NCBI RefSeq assembly: GCF_947503045.1
Contig: NZ_CANNCF010000006.1
Span: forward strand, 1-64,000
Direction of reading: 5' to 3'
Length of the DNA stretch: 64,000 nucleotides
From: an uncultured Tateyamaria sp.
GTDB taxonomy: Bacteria > Pseudomonadota > Alphaproteobacteria > Rhodobacterales > Rhodobacteraceae
The notes beneath the pieces are model-generated. The model was not told the origin of the DNA. It saw only the letters and a list, made by a program, of their open reading frames with translations, and ran no database searches. Each line of letters opens with the position of its first letter. Within the stretch, counting starts at the first letter, position 1. Shown here piece by piece: positions 27,130 through 36,479 of this stretch. The translations under genes were made by a program, and so were the position numbers.

Positions 27130-27398
27130 ATCTGCGCCCCTGCCGGGCGGGCCAATGCGACATCCGTGATCTCATGCGTGGTGGTGTCGCGCGTGACGAT
27201 CAGGATCGACCGGTCGCCACCCTCGTGAAACCACAACTCGCGATGTGGACCTGCCGGGTTGTCGCGCAGGTAGGCATAGTCGTGCCAATCATCCGCGCTT
27301 GCGGTTTCGGGGTCGGGCCGGTCCATCAGGGCCGCTGCCCCAAGGTAGACGAATTCGGCACTGTCACGCGGGCCAAGCAGCGGGTGATGGATGATCAT
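27126..27398 (-). CDS. mgdB: N-methylglutamate dehydrogenase subunit B (sarcosine oxidase delta-like)
   Basis: 90 residues, homologous to the small delta subunit of heterotetrameric sarcosine oxidase, which normally binds zinc through CPxCG near the start plus a later Cys. Here the motif reads HHPLLGPRD and the whole protein has no cysteine, while the rest is kept (EFVYLG, YLRDNPAGPHRELWFHEGGD, VTRDTTTHEI). Loss of zinc binding is therefore predicted. ATGA overlap with mgdC. Confidence 0.88.
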   Translation of the reverse strand: MIIHHPLLGPRDSAEFVYLGAAALMDRPDPETASADDWHDYAYLRDNPAGPHRELWFHEGGDRSILIVTRDTTTHEITDVALARPAGAQI

Positions 27399-27408
27399 GT
27401 GCGGTCCC

Positions 27409-28659
27409 TCAATGCAGGTTGGGCTGATTGCCCATCCCTTTTTCGTCGATCATGTGACCGGTGCGGAACCGGTCAAAGCGATAGGCGGTGGCGGTGGCAT
27501 GGGGTTCGTCCCGGGCCAATAGATGGGCAAAGGCATAGCCCGAAGCGGGCGTCGCCTTGAACCCGCCATAACACCAGCCCCCGTTGAAATAGAGCCCGTC
27601 GACATGGGTGCGGTCGATGATGGGCGAGCCGTCCATGCTCATGTCCATGATCCCGCCCCACATCCGCAACAACCGTGCGCGTCCGATCATTGGCATGATG
27701 GCCATACCGCCCTCGCACACATCCTCGACCACCGGCAGGTTGCCGCGTTGGGCATAAGAGTTATAGCCGTCGATATCGCCGCCAAAGACCAACCCGCCCT
27801 TGTCCGATTGCGAGACATAAAAGTGTCCCGCGCCAAAGGTAATGACGCCGGGCAGGACGGGTTTCAGCCCTTCGGACACAAAAGCCTGAAGCACATGGGA
27901 TTCGATCGGCAGGCGCATCCCGGCCTTGGCCATCAACCGGCTGGAATTGCCTGCCACCGCACAGCCCACGCGACCCGCACCGATAAACCCCCTTGAGGTT
28001 TCGACCCCAAGGCAGTTGCCGTTTTCAATGCGGAATCCTGTGACCTCGCAGTTCTGGATGATGTCCACGCCCCGTCTGTCGGCGGCCCGGGCATAGCCCC
28101 ACGCCACCGCATCGTGGCGCACAGTGCCGCCGCGCCGTTGGGCCAGCCCTCCCTTGATGGGAAACCGCGCGTCGTCGAAGTTGAGAAACGGGTATTCCTT
28201 TTTGATCTGCGCAAGATCCAGATATTCGGCATCCGCCCCGTTCAGGATCATCGCATTGCCACGCCGGATGAAGGCATCGCGCTGCGCATCCGAATGGATC
28301 AGGTTCATGATCCCGCGCTGGGAAACCATGGCGTTGTAATTCAGGTCCTGCTCCAAACCTTCCCACAGCTTGAGCGAGAATTCATAGAAGGGTTCGTTGC
28401 CGTCCAGCAGATAGTTGCTGCGGATGATCGTGGTGTTGCGCCCCACATTGCCACCGCCGATCCAGCCCTTTTCGATGACAGCGACCTTGTGCCGGTCAAA
28501 GACGGAAGCAAGATAGTGGGCCGTAGCCAGCCCATGCCCGCCACCGCCGATGATTACGATGTCATAATGTGGCTTCGGGTCCGGATCACGCCATGCCGGT
28601 TTCCAGCCTTTGTGGCCGGTCAATGCCTCTTTTATGACTTTAAACCCAGAATATTGCAT
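27409..28659 (-). CDS. mgdA: N-methylglutamate dehydrogenase subunit A (sarcosine oxidase beta-like)
   Basis: 416 residues from ATG 28659, with GGAGG nine bases upstream. FAD-binding motif IIGGGGHGLATAHYLA at residues 36-51, and GGTVRHDAVAWGYARAAD around His183, which corresponds to the histidine carrying covalent FMN in sarcosine oxidase beta subunits. It catalyses the amine oxidation step. The gene heads mgdABCD, divergent from tmoX across a 287-base spacer carrying the A-tract elements. Against a true sarcosine oxidase: the neighbouring gmaS/mgs genes supply N-methylglutamate and no glycine/serine genes are nearby. Confidence 0.9.
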   Translation of the reverse strand: MQYSGFKVIKEALTGHKGWKPAWRDPDPKPHYDIVIIGGGGHGLATAHYLASVFDRHKVAVIEKGWIGGGNVGRNTTIIRSNYLLDGNEPFYEFSLKLWEGLEQDLNYNAMVSQRGIMNLIHSDAQRDAFIRRGNAMILNGADAEYLDLAQIKKEYPFLNFDDARFPIKGGLAQRRGGTVRHDAVAWGYARAADRRGVDIIQNCEVTGFRIENGNCLGVETSRGFIGAGRVGCAVAGNSSRLMAKAGMRLPIESHVLQAFVSEGLKPVLPGVITFGAGHFYVSQSDKGGLVFGGDIDGYNSYAQRGNLPVVEDVCEGGMAIMPMIGRARLLRMWGGIMDMSMDGSPIIDRTHVDGLYFNGGWCYGGFKATPASGYAFAHLLARDEPHATATAYRFDRFRTGHMIDEKGMGNQPNLH

Positions 28660-28789
28660 CAAATCGGACCTCCAAAGCTAAGTGTAGGCCTGTTTCAAAG
28701 GAAAAATCCGCCTGGTTTCCGACATCAAGGCTTTGAAATCGGACATGACGCACGAAATTTTTGTCATTCTGCCGATCACAAACACGTCT

Positions 28790-28808
28790 CAGCAAGAAAA
28801 AAACTTGC
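28790..28808. promoter_or_regulatory. Palindromic A-tract element between mgdA and tmoX
   Basis: GCAAG, seven A, CTTGC: a perfect inverted repeat with 5-base arms (28792-28808). Its core GAAAAAAACTTGC differs in one base from GAAAAAAAGTTGC before folD and dmmD. A second A-rich piece, AGGAAAATAATGCA, follows at about 28814. It may control both divergent operons. Confidence 0.55.
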
Positions 28809-28946
28809 TTGATAGGAAAATAATGCAACAGTGAGGGGTACCAAAATCAAGCGCCCGACCGGGATTCGTAATCTAGCGAAAAATCAGGGGCCGTAAGTAA
28901 TCCGAAAAAGCGACGACACAGTCGCGAGCCACTAGGGAGACTATGA

Positions 28947-29888
<942 letters not shown>

Positions 29889-29914
29889 GACGCTTCAAAA
29901 CTGTTAAAGACTTT

Positions 29915-29949
29915 CGCCCGTCCGGGGTTACACTCCGGGCGGGCGTTTT
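29915..29949 (+). terminator. Terminator/attenuator after tmoX
   Basis: CGCCCGTCCGG and CCGGGCGGGCG form an 11-base-pair stem with one G-T pair around an 8-base loop, followed by TTTTA. Its place between binding protein and ATPase genes is typical for partial termination. Confidence 0.7.
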
Positions 29950-29985
29950 AAACACCGGGCCCTTTCGGTGAGGAGAGAGCATAGC

Positions 29986-31002
29986 ATGACAGCCGATACC
30001 GTGATTTCCTGCAAGAATGCGTGGAAGATCTTTGGCGCTGATCCCGAAAAATACCTCAAGTCGATGCCTGCCGGGCACAGCTTTGATGATATTCGGGCGG
30101 ACGGTTATATCGCGGGCGTCAAGGACGTGTCGATCGACGTCACCCGTGGTGAGATGCTGGTGATCATGGGGTTGTCGGGGTCTGGTAAGTCGACGCTGGT
30201 GCGCTGCTTTTCTCGCCTGCACGATATTACCGGCGGCACGATCACTGTCGAAGGTCAGGACCTGATGTCCCTCTCTGAAAAAGAGTTGATCGAGCTGCGC
30301 CGCAGCAAGATGGGCATGGTGTTCCAGTCCTTTGGCCTGTTGCCACACCGCACGGTGCTGGAAAATGTGGCCTTTCCCCTTGAGATGCGCGGACAGGACA
30401 AGCACACGCGGCGTGAACGCGCGCTGGAAGTGGTCAAGTTGGTCGGCCTTGAGGGGCGCGAGGAGTATTTCCCGCGCGAATTGTCCGGCGGACAGCAACA
30501 GCGTGTCGGGATTGCCCGAAGCCTCGCCATCGAACCCGACATCTGGTTTCTGGACGAACCGTTTTCGGCCCTCGACCCGCTGATCCGGCGCGAGATGCAG
30601 GACGAATTTCTGCGCCTTCAGGGCCTGCTCGGCAAAACCATCGTTTTCATCACCCACGATTTCGACGAGGCGCTGCGCCTCGCAGACCGGATCGCCATTA
30701 TGAAGGACGGCGCGGTCGAACAATGTGACACGCCCGATCAGATCGTGTTGAACCCTGCCACTGAATACGTGCGCAAGTTCACCGAAGAGATCGACAAGGC
30801 ACGGGTTGTCCACGCCGGAGTCCTTGCCCGTGAAGGCACCAGTGGCGAAGGTGACCCGGTCGAGGCCACCGCGTCCGTTCAGGACCTCGCCCGCCTACTG
30901 GTGCAGGACACCCGTGAGATCATTCCCGTTGCCAAGGGCGGCAAGGTGATCGGCGGCATGGACCGGGCCGCCGCACTGGAAATCCTGTTGGAGGCCAGCT
31001 GA
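29986..31002 (+). CDS. tmoV: TMAO ABC transporter, ATP-binding protein
   Basis: 338-residue ProV/OpuAA-like ATPase: Walker A GLSGSGKST, signature LSGGQQQRVGIARS, Walker B IWFLDEPFSALDP, switch His in FITHDFDEAL. A long N-terminal extension before Walker A and a shortened C-terminal CBS-like region (PVEATASVQDLARLLVQDTR) are typical of the betaine group. ATG 29986 with AGGAGAGAG upstream. The letter V follows the ProV/ProW convention (V = ATPase) and should not be over-read. Confidence 0.82.
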   Translation: MTADTVISCKNAWKIFGADPEKYLKSMPAGHSFDDIRADGYIAGVKDVSIDVTRGEMLVIMGLSGSGKSTLVRCFSRLHDITGGTITVEGQDLMSLSEKELIELRRSKMGMVFQSFGLLPHRTVLENVAFPLEMRGQDKHTRRERALEVVKLVGLEGREEYFPRELSGGQQQRVGIARSLAIEPDIWFLDEPFSALDPLIRREMQDEFLRLQGLLGKTIVFITHDFDEALRLADRIAIMKDGAVEQCDTPDQIVLNPATEYVRKFTEEIDKARVVHAGVLAREGTSGEGDPVEATASVQDLARLLVQDTREIIPVAKGGKVIGGMDRAAALEILLEAS

Positions 31003-32990
31003 TGGCCGATGTGACCAGCGATCTGAAAGCCGGCACATCCGGCCCCGCGCAGTGGTCGCGGGGCACATGGGCGTCCGCGCTGCTGATCGTCGCCGTGGCG
31101 CTGACGGCACTGCGCTATGGTGGGCTGTTGCCCGACGCATTGCACCGGATACCAGAGGAATTGATCCCGCCTTTTGCCGCATGGCTCGATGCGTTCTTCA
31201 ACTTCGTGAAGGACGATCTGGGGCTGCTGACGCTGACACGGACGTTGACAGAAGGGCTGGAATGGCTGCTGGACGTGACCGCGAACCTGATGTTCGGCAA
31301 GCGGCGCTGGCCCAACATCGGACCAATACCGTGGACCGCCATCGCCGGAGTTGCGGCGGTGATCGGCTACTACCTTGGAGGTTGGCGCATGGCCCTGCTG
31401 GGGGCGGGCACGTTCATCTGGACCGCGCTGATCGGTCAGTGGAAAATCGCGATGGAAACCATGTCGGTGCTGATGGTTGCAGCACCGCTGGCGTTCTTCA
31501 TCGGTCTGGGGCTGGGCATTCTTGCCTGGAAATACGTGGCCGTGAACCGGGTCATCAAGCCGATCCTGTCGGTGCTGCAAACGCTGCCCTTCTTCACCTA
31601 CCTGCTGCCCGCCGTCATCTTCTTCAAGGTGGGGCCGACAGCCGGGGCGGTGGCGACTACGATCTATGCCATCCCACCCATGATCCTGATGACCACCCTG
31701 GGGCTGCAAAAGGTGCCTATCGAGGTGGTCGAAGCGGGCAATATGAGCGGCTGCACCAAGTGGCAGCTCTTGCGCCATGTCTATCTGCCGTCAGCGCGAA
31801 CCGAAATCCTCGTGGGTGTGAACCAGGTCATCATGCTGTGTCTGGCGATGGTGGTTCTGACCGCCTTTATCGGCATGCCCGGCCTTGGGGCAAAACTGCT
31901 GGCGATGATGGGCAGTTTCAAACTGGGCCGTTCATTTGAGATCGGGGTTACAATCGTGTTGCTCGCTGTGACGCTGGACCGGATGTCGAAAGCGTGGGTG
32001 GTCAAGCAACCGGTCCACTTCGAGCGTGACACCCCGTGGTGGCGCAAACACATCGTGCTGCTTAGCGGGCTCGGTGTGTTCGTGTTCTTCTGCATCGCCG
32101 CGCAATTCATCGACGTCTTTGCCGAAATCGGGCGCAAGCAGAATTTCAGCCAGGGCAAGGAAATCGACACGCTGATCAAGGGCTTTCTGGCCCTCGATCC
32201 GGTGCAAAACACCACGCAAGCGATCCGCTACGTGCTGAATGTCTGGATTCTGAACCCCTTCCGCGACTTCCTGCTGTCGATCCCGACGCCGGCCTTTATC
32301 CTGCTTGTCGTGGCCTTTGCGCTGTCACTTGGCGGCAGGCGTCCTGCGATCTATGCCGCAATCTTTTTCGGCCTCGTGGCCCTGTCAGGCTGGTGGGACC
32401 GGTCGGTGATCACTCTCTATTCGGTGATTTCCGCCGTTACGCTGGCCTTGCTGATCGGCGTGCCTTTGGGCATCACCGCCGCCCGTTCCGAAAAGTGGTC
32501 GCAAAGGGTATTGCTCGCCTGCGACACGGCGCAGACATTTCCCAGCTTCATCTACCTCATCCCGGCCATCATGCTGTTCGGTATCACCGCGACATCCGTG
32601 GTCATGTCGATCCTGATTTTCGCCATGGTGCCCCTAACCCGCTACACGATCGAGGGGCTGCGCACGGTGCCACCCGAAATGACCGAGGCCGCAGACATGG
32701 CGGGGGCGACCCGGATGCAGAAGCTGGTAAAAGTGCAGTTTCCTCTCGCGCTGCCGACCATGGCGGTCGGCTTCAATCAGGCGATCATGTTCGCATTCTT
32801 CATGGTCATCATCGCGGCCTTCATCGGCACCCAGGATCTGGGTCAGGAACTGCAGCGCACATTGGCGGGCACCGATCTGGGCAAGAATTTCGTGTTGGGC
32901 ATCTGCGTGTCACTGATGGCGCTCACCTTCGATCTGACAATTATGAAATGGGCGACAGATCGCAAGAAAGCATTGGGTTTGCCGGACTGA
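31002..32990 (+). CDS. tmoW: TMAO ABC transporter, fused double permease
   Basis: 662 residues containing two ProW-type permease domains in tandem. Each has its own coupling (EAA-like) motif: EAGNMSGCTKWQLLRHVYLP near residue 245 and EAADMAGATRMQKLVKVQFP near 565. ProW itself is about 350 residues, so this is the fused form. Starts within the stop of the ATPase gene (TGATG). Letter assignment as for the ATPase gene. Confidence 0.85.
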   Translation: MADVTSDLKAGTSGPAQWSRGTWASALLIVAVALTALRYGGLLPDALHRIPEELIPPFAAWLDAFFNFVKDDLGLLTLTRTLTEGLEWLLDVTANLMFGKRRWPNIGPIPWTAIAGVAAVIGYYLGGWRMALLGAGTFIWTALIGQWKIAMETMSVLMVAAPLAFFIGLGLGILAWKYVAVNRVIKPILSVLQTLPFFTYLLPAVIFFKVGPTAGAVATTIYAIPPMILMTTLGLQKVPIEVVEAGNMSGCTKWQLLRHVYLPSARTEILVGVNQVIMLCLAMVVLTAFIGMPGLGAKLLAMMGSFKLGRSFEIGVTIVLLAVTLDRMSKAWVVKQPVHFERDTPWWRKHIVLLSGLGVFVFFCIAAQFIDVFAEIGRKQNFSQGKEIDTLIKGFLALDPVQNTTQAIRYVLNVWILNPFRDFLLSIPTPAFILLVVAFALSLGGRRPAIYAAIFFGLVALSGWWDRSVITLYSVISAVTLALLIGVPLGITAARSEKWSQRVLLACDTAQTFPSFIYLIPAIMLFGITATSVVMSILIFAMVPLTRYTIEGLRTVPPEMTEAADMAGATRMQKLVKVQFPLALPTMAVGFNQAIMFAFFMVIIAAFIGTQDLGQELQRTLAGTDLGKNFVLGICVSLMALTFDLTIMKWATDRKKALGLPD

Positions 32991-33426
32991 GGCAGAAGAC
33001 GGGCTTGACTGGGAGGCAATGGGGAGGCCGCTCAAGAGATGTGATGTCCGTGTCCGCCATTACCTCCTCGGCTGGGAGCTATGCTCTTTCGGTATCTCAA
33101 GTATCAAGAAACCTAATTGTCAGATATCGACCAAGTCGATTGTTCGTTCGGCGCAAAGAAAGCTTCATCCCGCGTCAGAGCGCAATGTCCGGTTTCTCTG
33201 TTCGACGTCTCTGCTAGGCACCCGCAGCGAAAGTCGGCTTCCCGCCCTGAGCGCCTATCATCGAGACCATTAACCGATCACTATCGTAAGTGCGGACCAA
33301 AGCACTTATGGCTCAACCGACCTGTCGAAGAACGTAAAACAGGCTTCTGCTGGGGGATGCATTGGGGGATACGCCTTCAGGAACTACACGCAAGTTACTG
33401 TAATATAGGTATTTCTAATAAAAAAA
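32991..33426. other. Non-coding stretch between the island and tRNA-Thr
   Basis: 436 bases without a credible gene. Short frames cross it but have no ribosome binding site or family likeness. Near its end is a tandem TGGGGGATGCAT/TGGGGGATACGC pair (about 33354-33376) just before the tRNA 3' end. No integrase gene is visible. Confidence 0.5.
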
Positions 33427-33502
33427 TGGTGCCCCCACACGGACTCGAACCGCGGACCTACTGATTACAAATCAGTTGCTCTACCAGCTGAGCTATAGGG
33501 GC
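33427..33502 (-). tRNA. tRNA-Thr (anticodon TGT)
   Basis: Read on the minus strand, the gene starts GCCCCTATAGCTCAGCTGG and ends TGGGGGCACCA. The acceptor stem GCCCCTA pairs with TGGGGGC (one T-G pair); the anticodon arm is ACTGA-TTTGTAA-TCAGT with anticodon TGT; the T arm is CGCGG-TTCGAGT-CCGTG. CCA is encoded. Confidence 0.97.
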
Positions 33503-33636
33503 ATTGCGGCGTGGGTCTAATCGCAAGCGATCAAGGTGGCAAGATCAAATATGCATGTCAGGCAGAGGTTTTATCCCCTAACAATTCAAGTATAGCTAAA
33601 CTCCAAGCAAGTTACCGAAGATCGAGGCGACGCACG

Positions 33637-34512
33637 ATGCAACTGGTCCTGCACGCAGGCGCACATTTCACCGAAGAAGACCGGCTGTTGCGCTGTCTAT
33701 TGCGCAACACCGAGGCGTTTTCCGCGCGCGGTGTGACGGTGCCGGGCCCGGGCAAATATCGTACCTTGCTCAAGGAAACCGTGGCTGCCCTGCAGGACGC
33801 CCCACCCGCGCCCGACGCACGCGATGTACTGTTTGATCTGATCCTCGAAGAAGAGAACGCCGATCGCGTCATTCTCAGCCACATGTTCCTGTTCGGAGCG
33901 CCCCGCGCCTGCGTACGCAACGGCATGATCTATGAATCCGGTCCCGAACGGGTCGCGCAACTGGCCGCGCTGTTCGAACATGATGAATTTGAACTCTTTC
34001 TCGCCCTGCGCAATCCCGCCACCCTGTTGCCCGCGCTGTTTTCGCGCGCCCCGCAAGAGGACATGGACAGCTTCCTGCGTGGGGTCAGCCCGTTTGGGAT
34101 CAAGTGGTCCGACACCCTCAGCGCCATTCGCACCGCGGCCCCGTCCGTCAAGATCACTGCATGGTGTTTCGAGGATATGCCGATGATCTGGTCCGAGGTC
34201 ATTCGCGAAATGGCCGGGCTGGAACATGGAGAAGAGATCGTGGGCGAGTTCGATCTGCTCAACGACATCATGTCCAAAACCGGCATGCAGCGGTTCGAAG
34301 ACTACCTCACCGCCCATCCCAACATGACCGAGATGCAGAAACGCCGGGTAATTTCAGCCTTTTTGGACAAATTCGCCATCGAGGACGCCATCGAAGAAGA
34401 GGTGAACGCGCCCGGCTGGAGTGCTGGGGACATCGACACGATGACCGACATCTACGAAGAAGACATGTTCGCGGTCGCGCGCATTCCGGGCGTCACTTTC
34501 ATCGCGCCATAA
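33637..34512 (+). CDS. Conserved-looking hypothetical protein, sulfotransferase-like N-terminus
   Basis: 291 residues from ATG 33637 (GAGG about ten bases upstream). It begins MQLVLHAGAHFTEEDRLLRC, reminiscent of the phosphate-binding start of PAPS-dependent sulfotransferases (strand, loop, then helix), and FELFLALRNPATLLPALF recalls their second PAPS motif. Overall similarity is too weak to assign a reaction. It is mostly acidic and soluble with no signal peptide. It stands alone between the tRNA and gapR. Confidence 0.7.
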   Translation: MQLVLHAGAHFTEEDRLLRCLLRNTEAFSARGVTVPGPGKYRTLLKETVAALQDAPPAPDARDVLFDLILEEENADRVILSHMFLFGAPRACVRNGMIYESGPERVAQLAALFEHDEFELFLALRNPATLLPALFSRAPQEDMDSFLRGVSPFGIKWSDTLSAIRTAAPSVKITAWCFEDMPMIWSEVIREMAGLEHGEEIVGEFDLLNDIMSKTGMQRFEDYLTAHPNMTEMQKRRVISAFLDKFAIEDAIEEEVNAPGWSAGDIDTMTDIYEEDMFAVARIPGVTFIAP

Positions 34513-34528
34513 GCCGCAAAATGGCGCC

Positions 34529-34792
34529 TCAGCCCATGCCGAGCGCTTCTTTGTACATTTCCAGCACCGCTTCTTCTTCGGCAATGTCGTCCTTGTCACG
34601 CTTGCGCAGCGCGATGACCTTGCGCATCACCTTGGTGTCATAGCCACGCGCCTTGGCTTCGGCCATGACCTCTTTTTGCTGGTCAGCTAGGTCCTTTTTC
34701 TCCATGTCCAGCCGTTCGATCCGCTCGATGAACTGACGCAGTTCGTCGGCTGTAACGCGGTAACTTTCGGCATTTGTGGCAGTGTCGGACAT
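34529..34792 (-). CDS. gapR: GapR-family nucleoid protein (DUF2312)
   Basis: 87 residues: VTADELRQFIERIERLDMEK, KDLADQQKEVMAEAKARGYD and TKVMRKVIALRKRDKDDIAE, the all-helical DUF2312 pattern. In Caulobacter GapR clamps overtwisted AT-rich DNA and stimulates type II topoisomerases. Length matches the family. A much longer open frame continues upstream, but only the part from ATG 34792 resembles protein. Confidence 0.93.
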   Translation of the reverse strand: MSDTATNAESYRVTADELRQFIERIERLDMEKKDLADQQKEVMAEAKARGYDTKVMRKVIALRKRDKDDIAEEEAVLEMYKEALGMG

Positions 34793-34906
34793 GCGCGGCT
34801 CCTGAGGCTCGGGTGTGGTTTGTGCGTCTCGATAGCGGGGCGGGATGCGGGCTGCAAGGGGCAACCCGGCTTGCCAAGGCGTGCGGGCTGGGATAGCCCG
34901 CATGTC

Positions 34907-35149
34907 ATGGAAACCACCTCCGGCACCACCATTTTCGACGCTCTGATCTGGGGCGGTGCAGCGCTGTCGCTGCTCGGCCTTGCGGGGCTTGTGTGGTGCA
35001 TCGTAAAAGTCTGGCGTGCGCGCCGTGCCGCACTCGATGACGCGCAAATGCGCGATGTGATGGCGCGGGTGTTGCCACTCAACCTTGGGGCGCTCTTTGT
35101 CTCTGTCATCGGGCTGATGCTGGTGATTGTCGGAATTTTTCTGCAATAG
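34907..35149 (+). CDS. Small two-helix membrane protein
   Basis: 80 residues with membrane helices at about 13-33 (ALIWGGAALSLLGLAGLVWC) and 58-78 (LGALFVSVIGLMLVIVGIF), and a basic middle (KVWRARRAAL). No family assigned. ATG 34907 is chosen; longer upstream sequence in frame is unlike protein. Divergent from gapR and 15 bases before the YeeE gene. Confidence 0.65.
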   Translation: METTSGTTIFDALIWGGAALSLLGLAGLVWCIVKVWRARRAALDDAQMRDVMARVLPLNLGALFVSVIGLMLVIVGIFLQ

Positions 35150-35164
35150 CAAAGGGGCAAGGCG

Positions 35165-35584
35165 ATGGAAATTGCGTGGCTTTGGGGTTTGCTGGGCGGG
35201 CTATTGATCGGCACCGGCGGTGCTGTGCTGCTGCTGGGCGCGGGCCGAATCATGGGCGCCAGCGGTATCGTCGGCGGCCTCGTCGATGGCAGCGGCACGC
35301 ACCGCGGCGCGACGCTCGCCTTTCTGGCCGGTCTGATCGGAGCCCCCGCCCTGCTCAGCCTTGCAGGCTGGTCCGCCACCACAGGCGCAACGTCGCAAAT
35401 CTGGTTGCTGATCCTTGCCGGTCTGGCTGTGGGCGTCGGCACGCGCTTTGCCAATGGGTGTACCTCGGGGCATGGCGTGTGTGGACTGTCACGATTGTCC
35501 CTTCGCGGGCTGGTGGCGACGCTGTTTTACATTGGCGCCGGGGTGATCACGGTTACGGTCCTGCGGATCGGGTTGGGATTGTGA
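35165..35584 (+). CDS. YeeE/YedE-family membrane protein, first half
   Basis: 139 residues with about four helices and the YeeE/YedE (DUF395) motif FANGCTSGHGVCGLSRLSLR, in which the Cys and Gly residues line a path for thiosulfate or reactive sulfur species. It is the first of a split pair; its stop overlaps the next start (TGATG). Co-located with a rhodanese-like sulfur transferase, so sulfur-species transport is likely. Confidence 0.87.
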   Translation: MEIAWLWGLLGGLLIGTGGAVLLLGAGRIMGASGIVGGLVDGSGTHRGATLAFLAGLIGAPALLSLAGWSATTGATSQIWLLILAGLAVGVGTRFANGCTSGHGVCGLSRLSLRGLVATLFYIGAGVITVTVLRIGLGL

Positions 35585-36015
35585 TGCGGGGCCTCGTCTT
35601 TCTTCTCAGTGGCGCGCTGTTTGGTGCGGGCCTGCATATCTCGGGCATGACCGACACCACCCGCGTGCGCGGATTTCTCGACATTGCCGGGACTTGGGAC
35701 CCGACGCTGGCCTTTGTGATGGGGGGCGCAATTGTGCCGATGTTCATCGCCTGGCGCCTGACGCCGGGGCGCGCGCCGTTGATCGGTGGCGTCTTTCCCG
35801 CACGGCCCGACCAAGACATCACGCGCCCGCTCGTCATCGGGTCAATCCTGTTCGGGGTCGGCTGGGGTCTTGTCGGCCTGTGCCCTGGCCCTGCGATTGC
35901 CTCGCTCAGCTATGGCGGCTGGCAAGGCGGTGTGTTCCTCGTGGCGATGCTGGCGGGCATGTGGGCGATGCCACCGCTGCGCCGGGCGCTGGACAGGCGC
36001 GGCGCGCGCGCCTAA
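35584..36015 (+). CDS. YeeE/YedE-family membrane protein, second half
   Basis: 143 residues, the partner half of the YeeE/YedE pair, with the family's second motif GWGLVGLCPGPAIASLSYGG. Helices include LVFLLSGALFGAGLHISGM and LAFVMGGAIVPMFIAW. Begins in a one-base overlap with the first half. An open frame runs through from 35176, but only the part from 35584 is protein-like in this frame. Confidence 0.85.
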   Translation: MRGLVFLLSGALFGAGLHISGMTDTTRVRGFLDIAGTWDPTLAFVMGGAIVPMFIAWRLTPGRAPLIGGVFPARPDQDITRPLVIGSILFGVGWGLVGLCPGPAIASLSYGGWQGGVFLVAMLAGMWAMPPLRRALDRRGARA

Positions 36016-36025
36016 TCCTGTCGTC

Positions 36026-36463
36026 ATGGATATTCGTCAAATCACACCGACCTATTTCGTGGCCCCGCAACTTGATCCGGCCGATATGCCCGACATCAAG
36101 GCCGCTGGCATCACCACCATCATCTGCAACCGCCCCGACGAAGAGGTGCCACCCGCCTTTCAGGCCGACGCGCTTGAGGCGGCGGCCAGGGCAGCGGGCC
36201 TCAACTTTGTCCGCCTGCCGCTGACCCATCAAAGCATGACACCGCCCATTGTGGCCGAACAGATGGAACATCTGGCCGCCTGCGACGGGCCCGTGCTGGC
36301 CTATTGCGCATCCGGCACGCGGTGTACGGTGGTGTGGTGTCTGGGTCAGGCGGGTGAGATGCCCATTGATGATATTCTCAACACCGCGCGGGCCGGAGGT
36401 TACGATCTGGCCAACCTGCGTCCGACTCTTGAGGCGATCGCGCGCACCAAAAGTCAAGGCTGA
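36026..36463 (+). CDS. Rhodanese/phosphatase-like sulfur transferase (TIGR01244 type)
   Basis: 145 residues of the family that forms the N-terminal part of the Blh protein: MDIRQITPTYFVAPQLDPAD, then GITTIICNRPDEE and the active loop YCASGTRC with a catalytic Cys in a six-residue rhodanese-type loop. With the YeeE/YedE pair this makes a small reactive-sulfur handling operon. No BigR-like regulator gene lies next to it. Confidence 0.85.
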   Translation: MDIRQITPTYFVAPQLDPADMPDIKAAGITTIICNRPDEEVPPAFQADALEAAARAAGLNFVRLPLTHQSMTPPIVAEQMEHLAACDGPVLAYCASGTRCTVVWCLGQAGEMPIDDILNTARAGGYDLANLRPTLEAIARTKSQG

Positions 36464-36479
36464 GGCAGGCGCGCGACGC

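Noticed and set aside
24184-28659. Heterotetrameric sarcosine oxidase soxBDAG
   Set aside because: The subunits are homologous, but gmaS-mgsABC in the same island and the cysteine-free delta-type subunit favour N-methylglutamate dehydrogenase. Sarcosine activity cannot be excluded from sequence alone.
33350-33426. Possible integration scar (tandem TGGGGGAT) at the tRNA 3' end
   Set aside because: No integrase, no copy of the tRNA end elsewhere in the window, and the repeat is only eight bases. Kept as a remark in the spacer entry.
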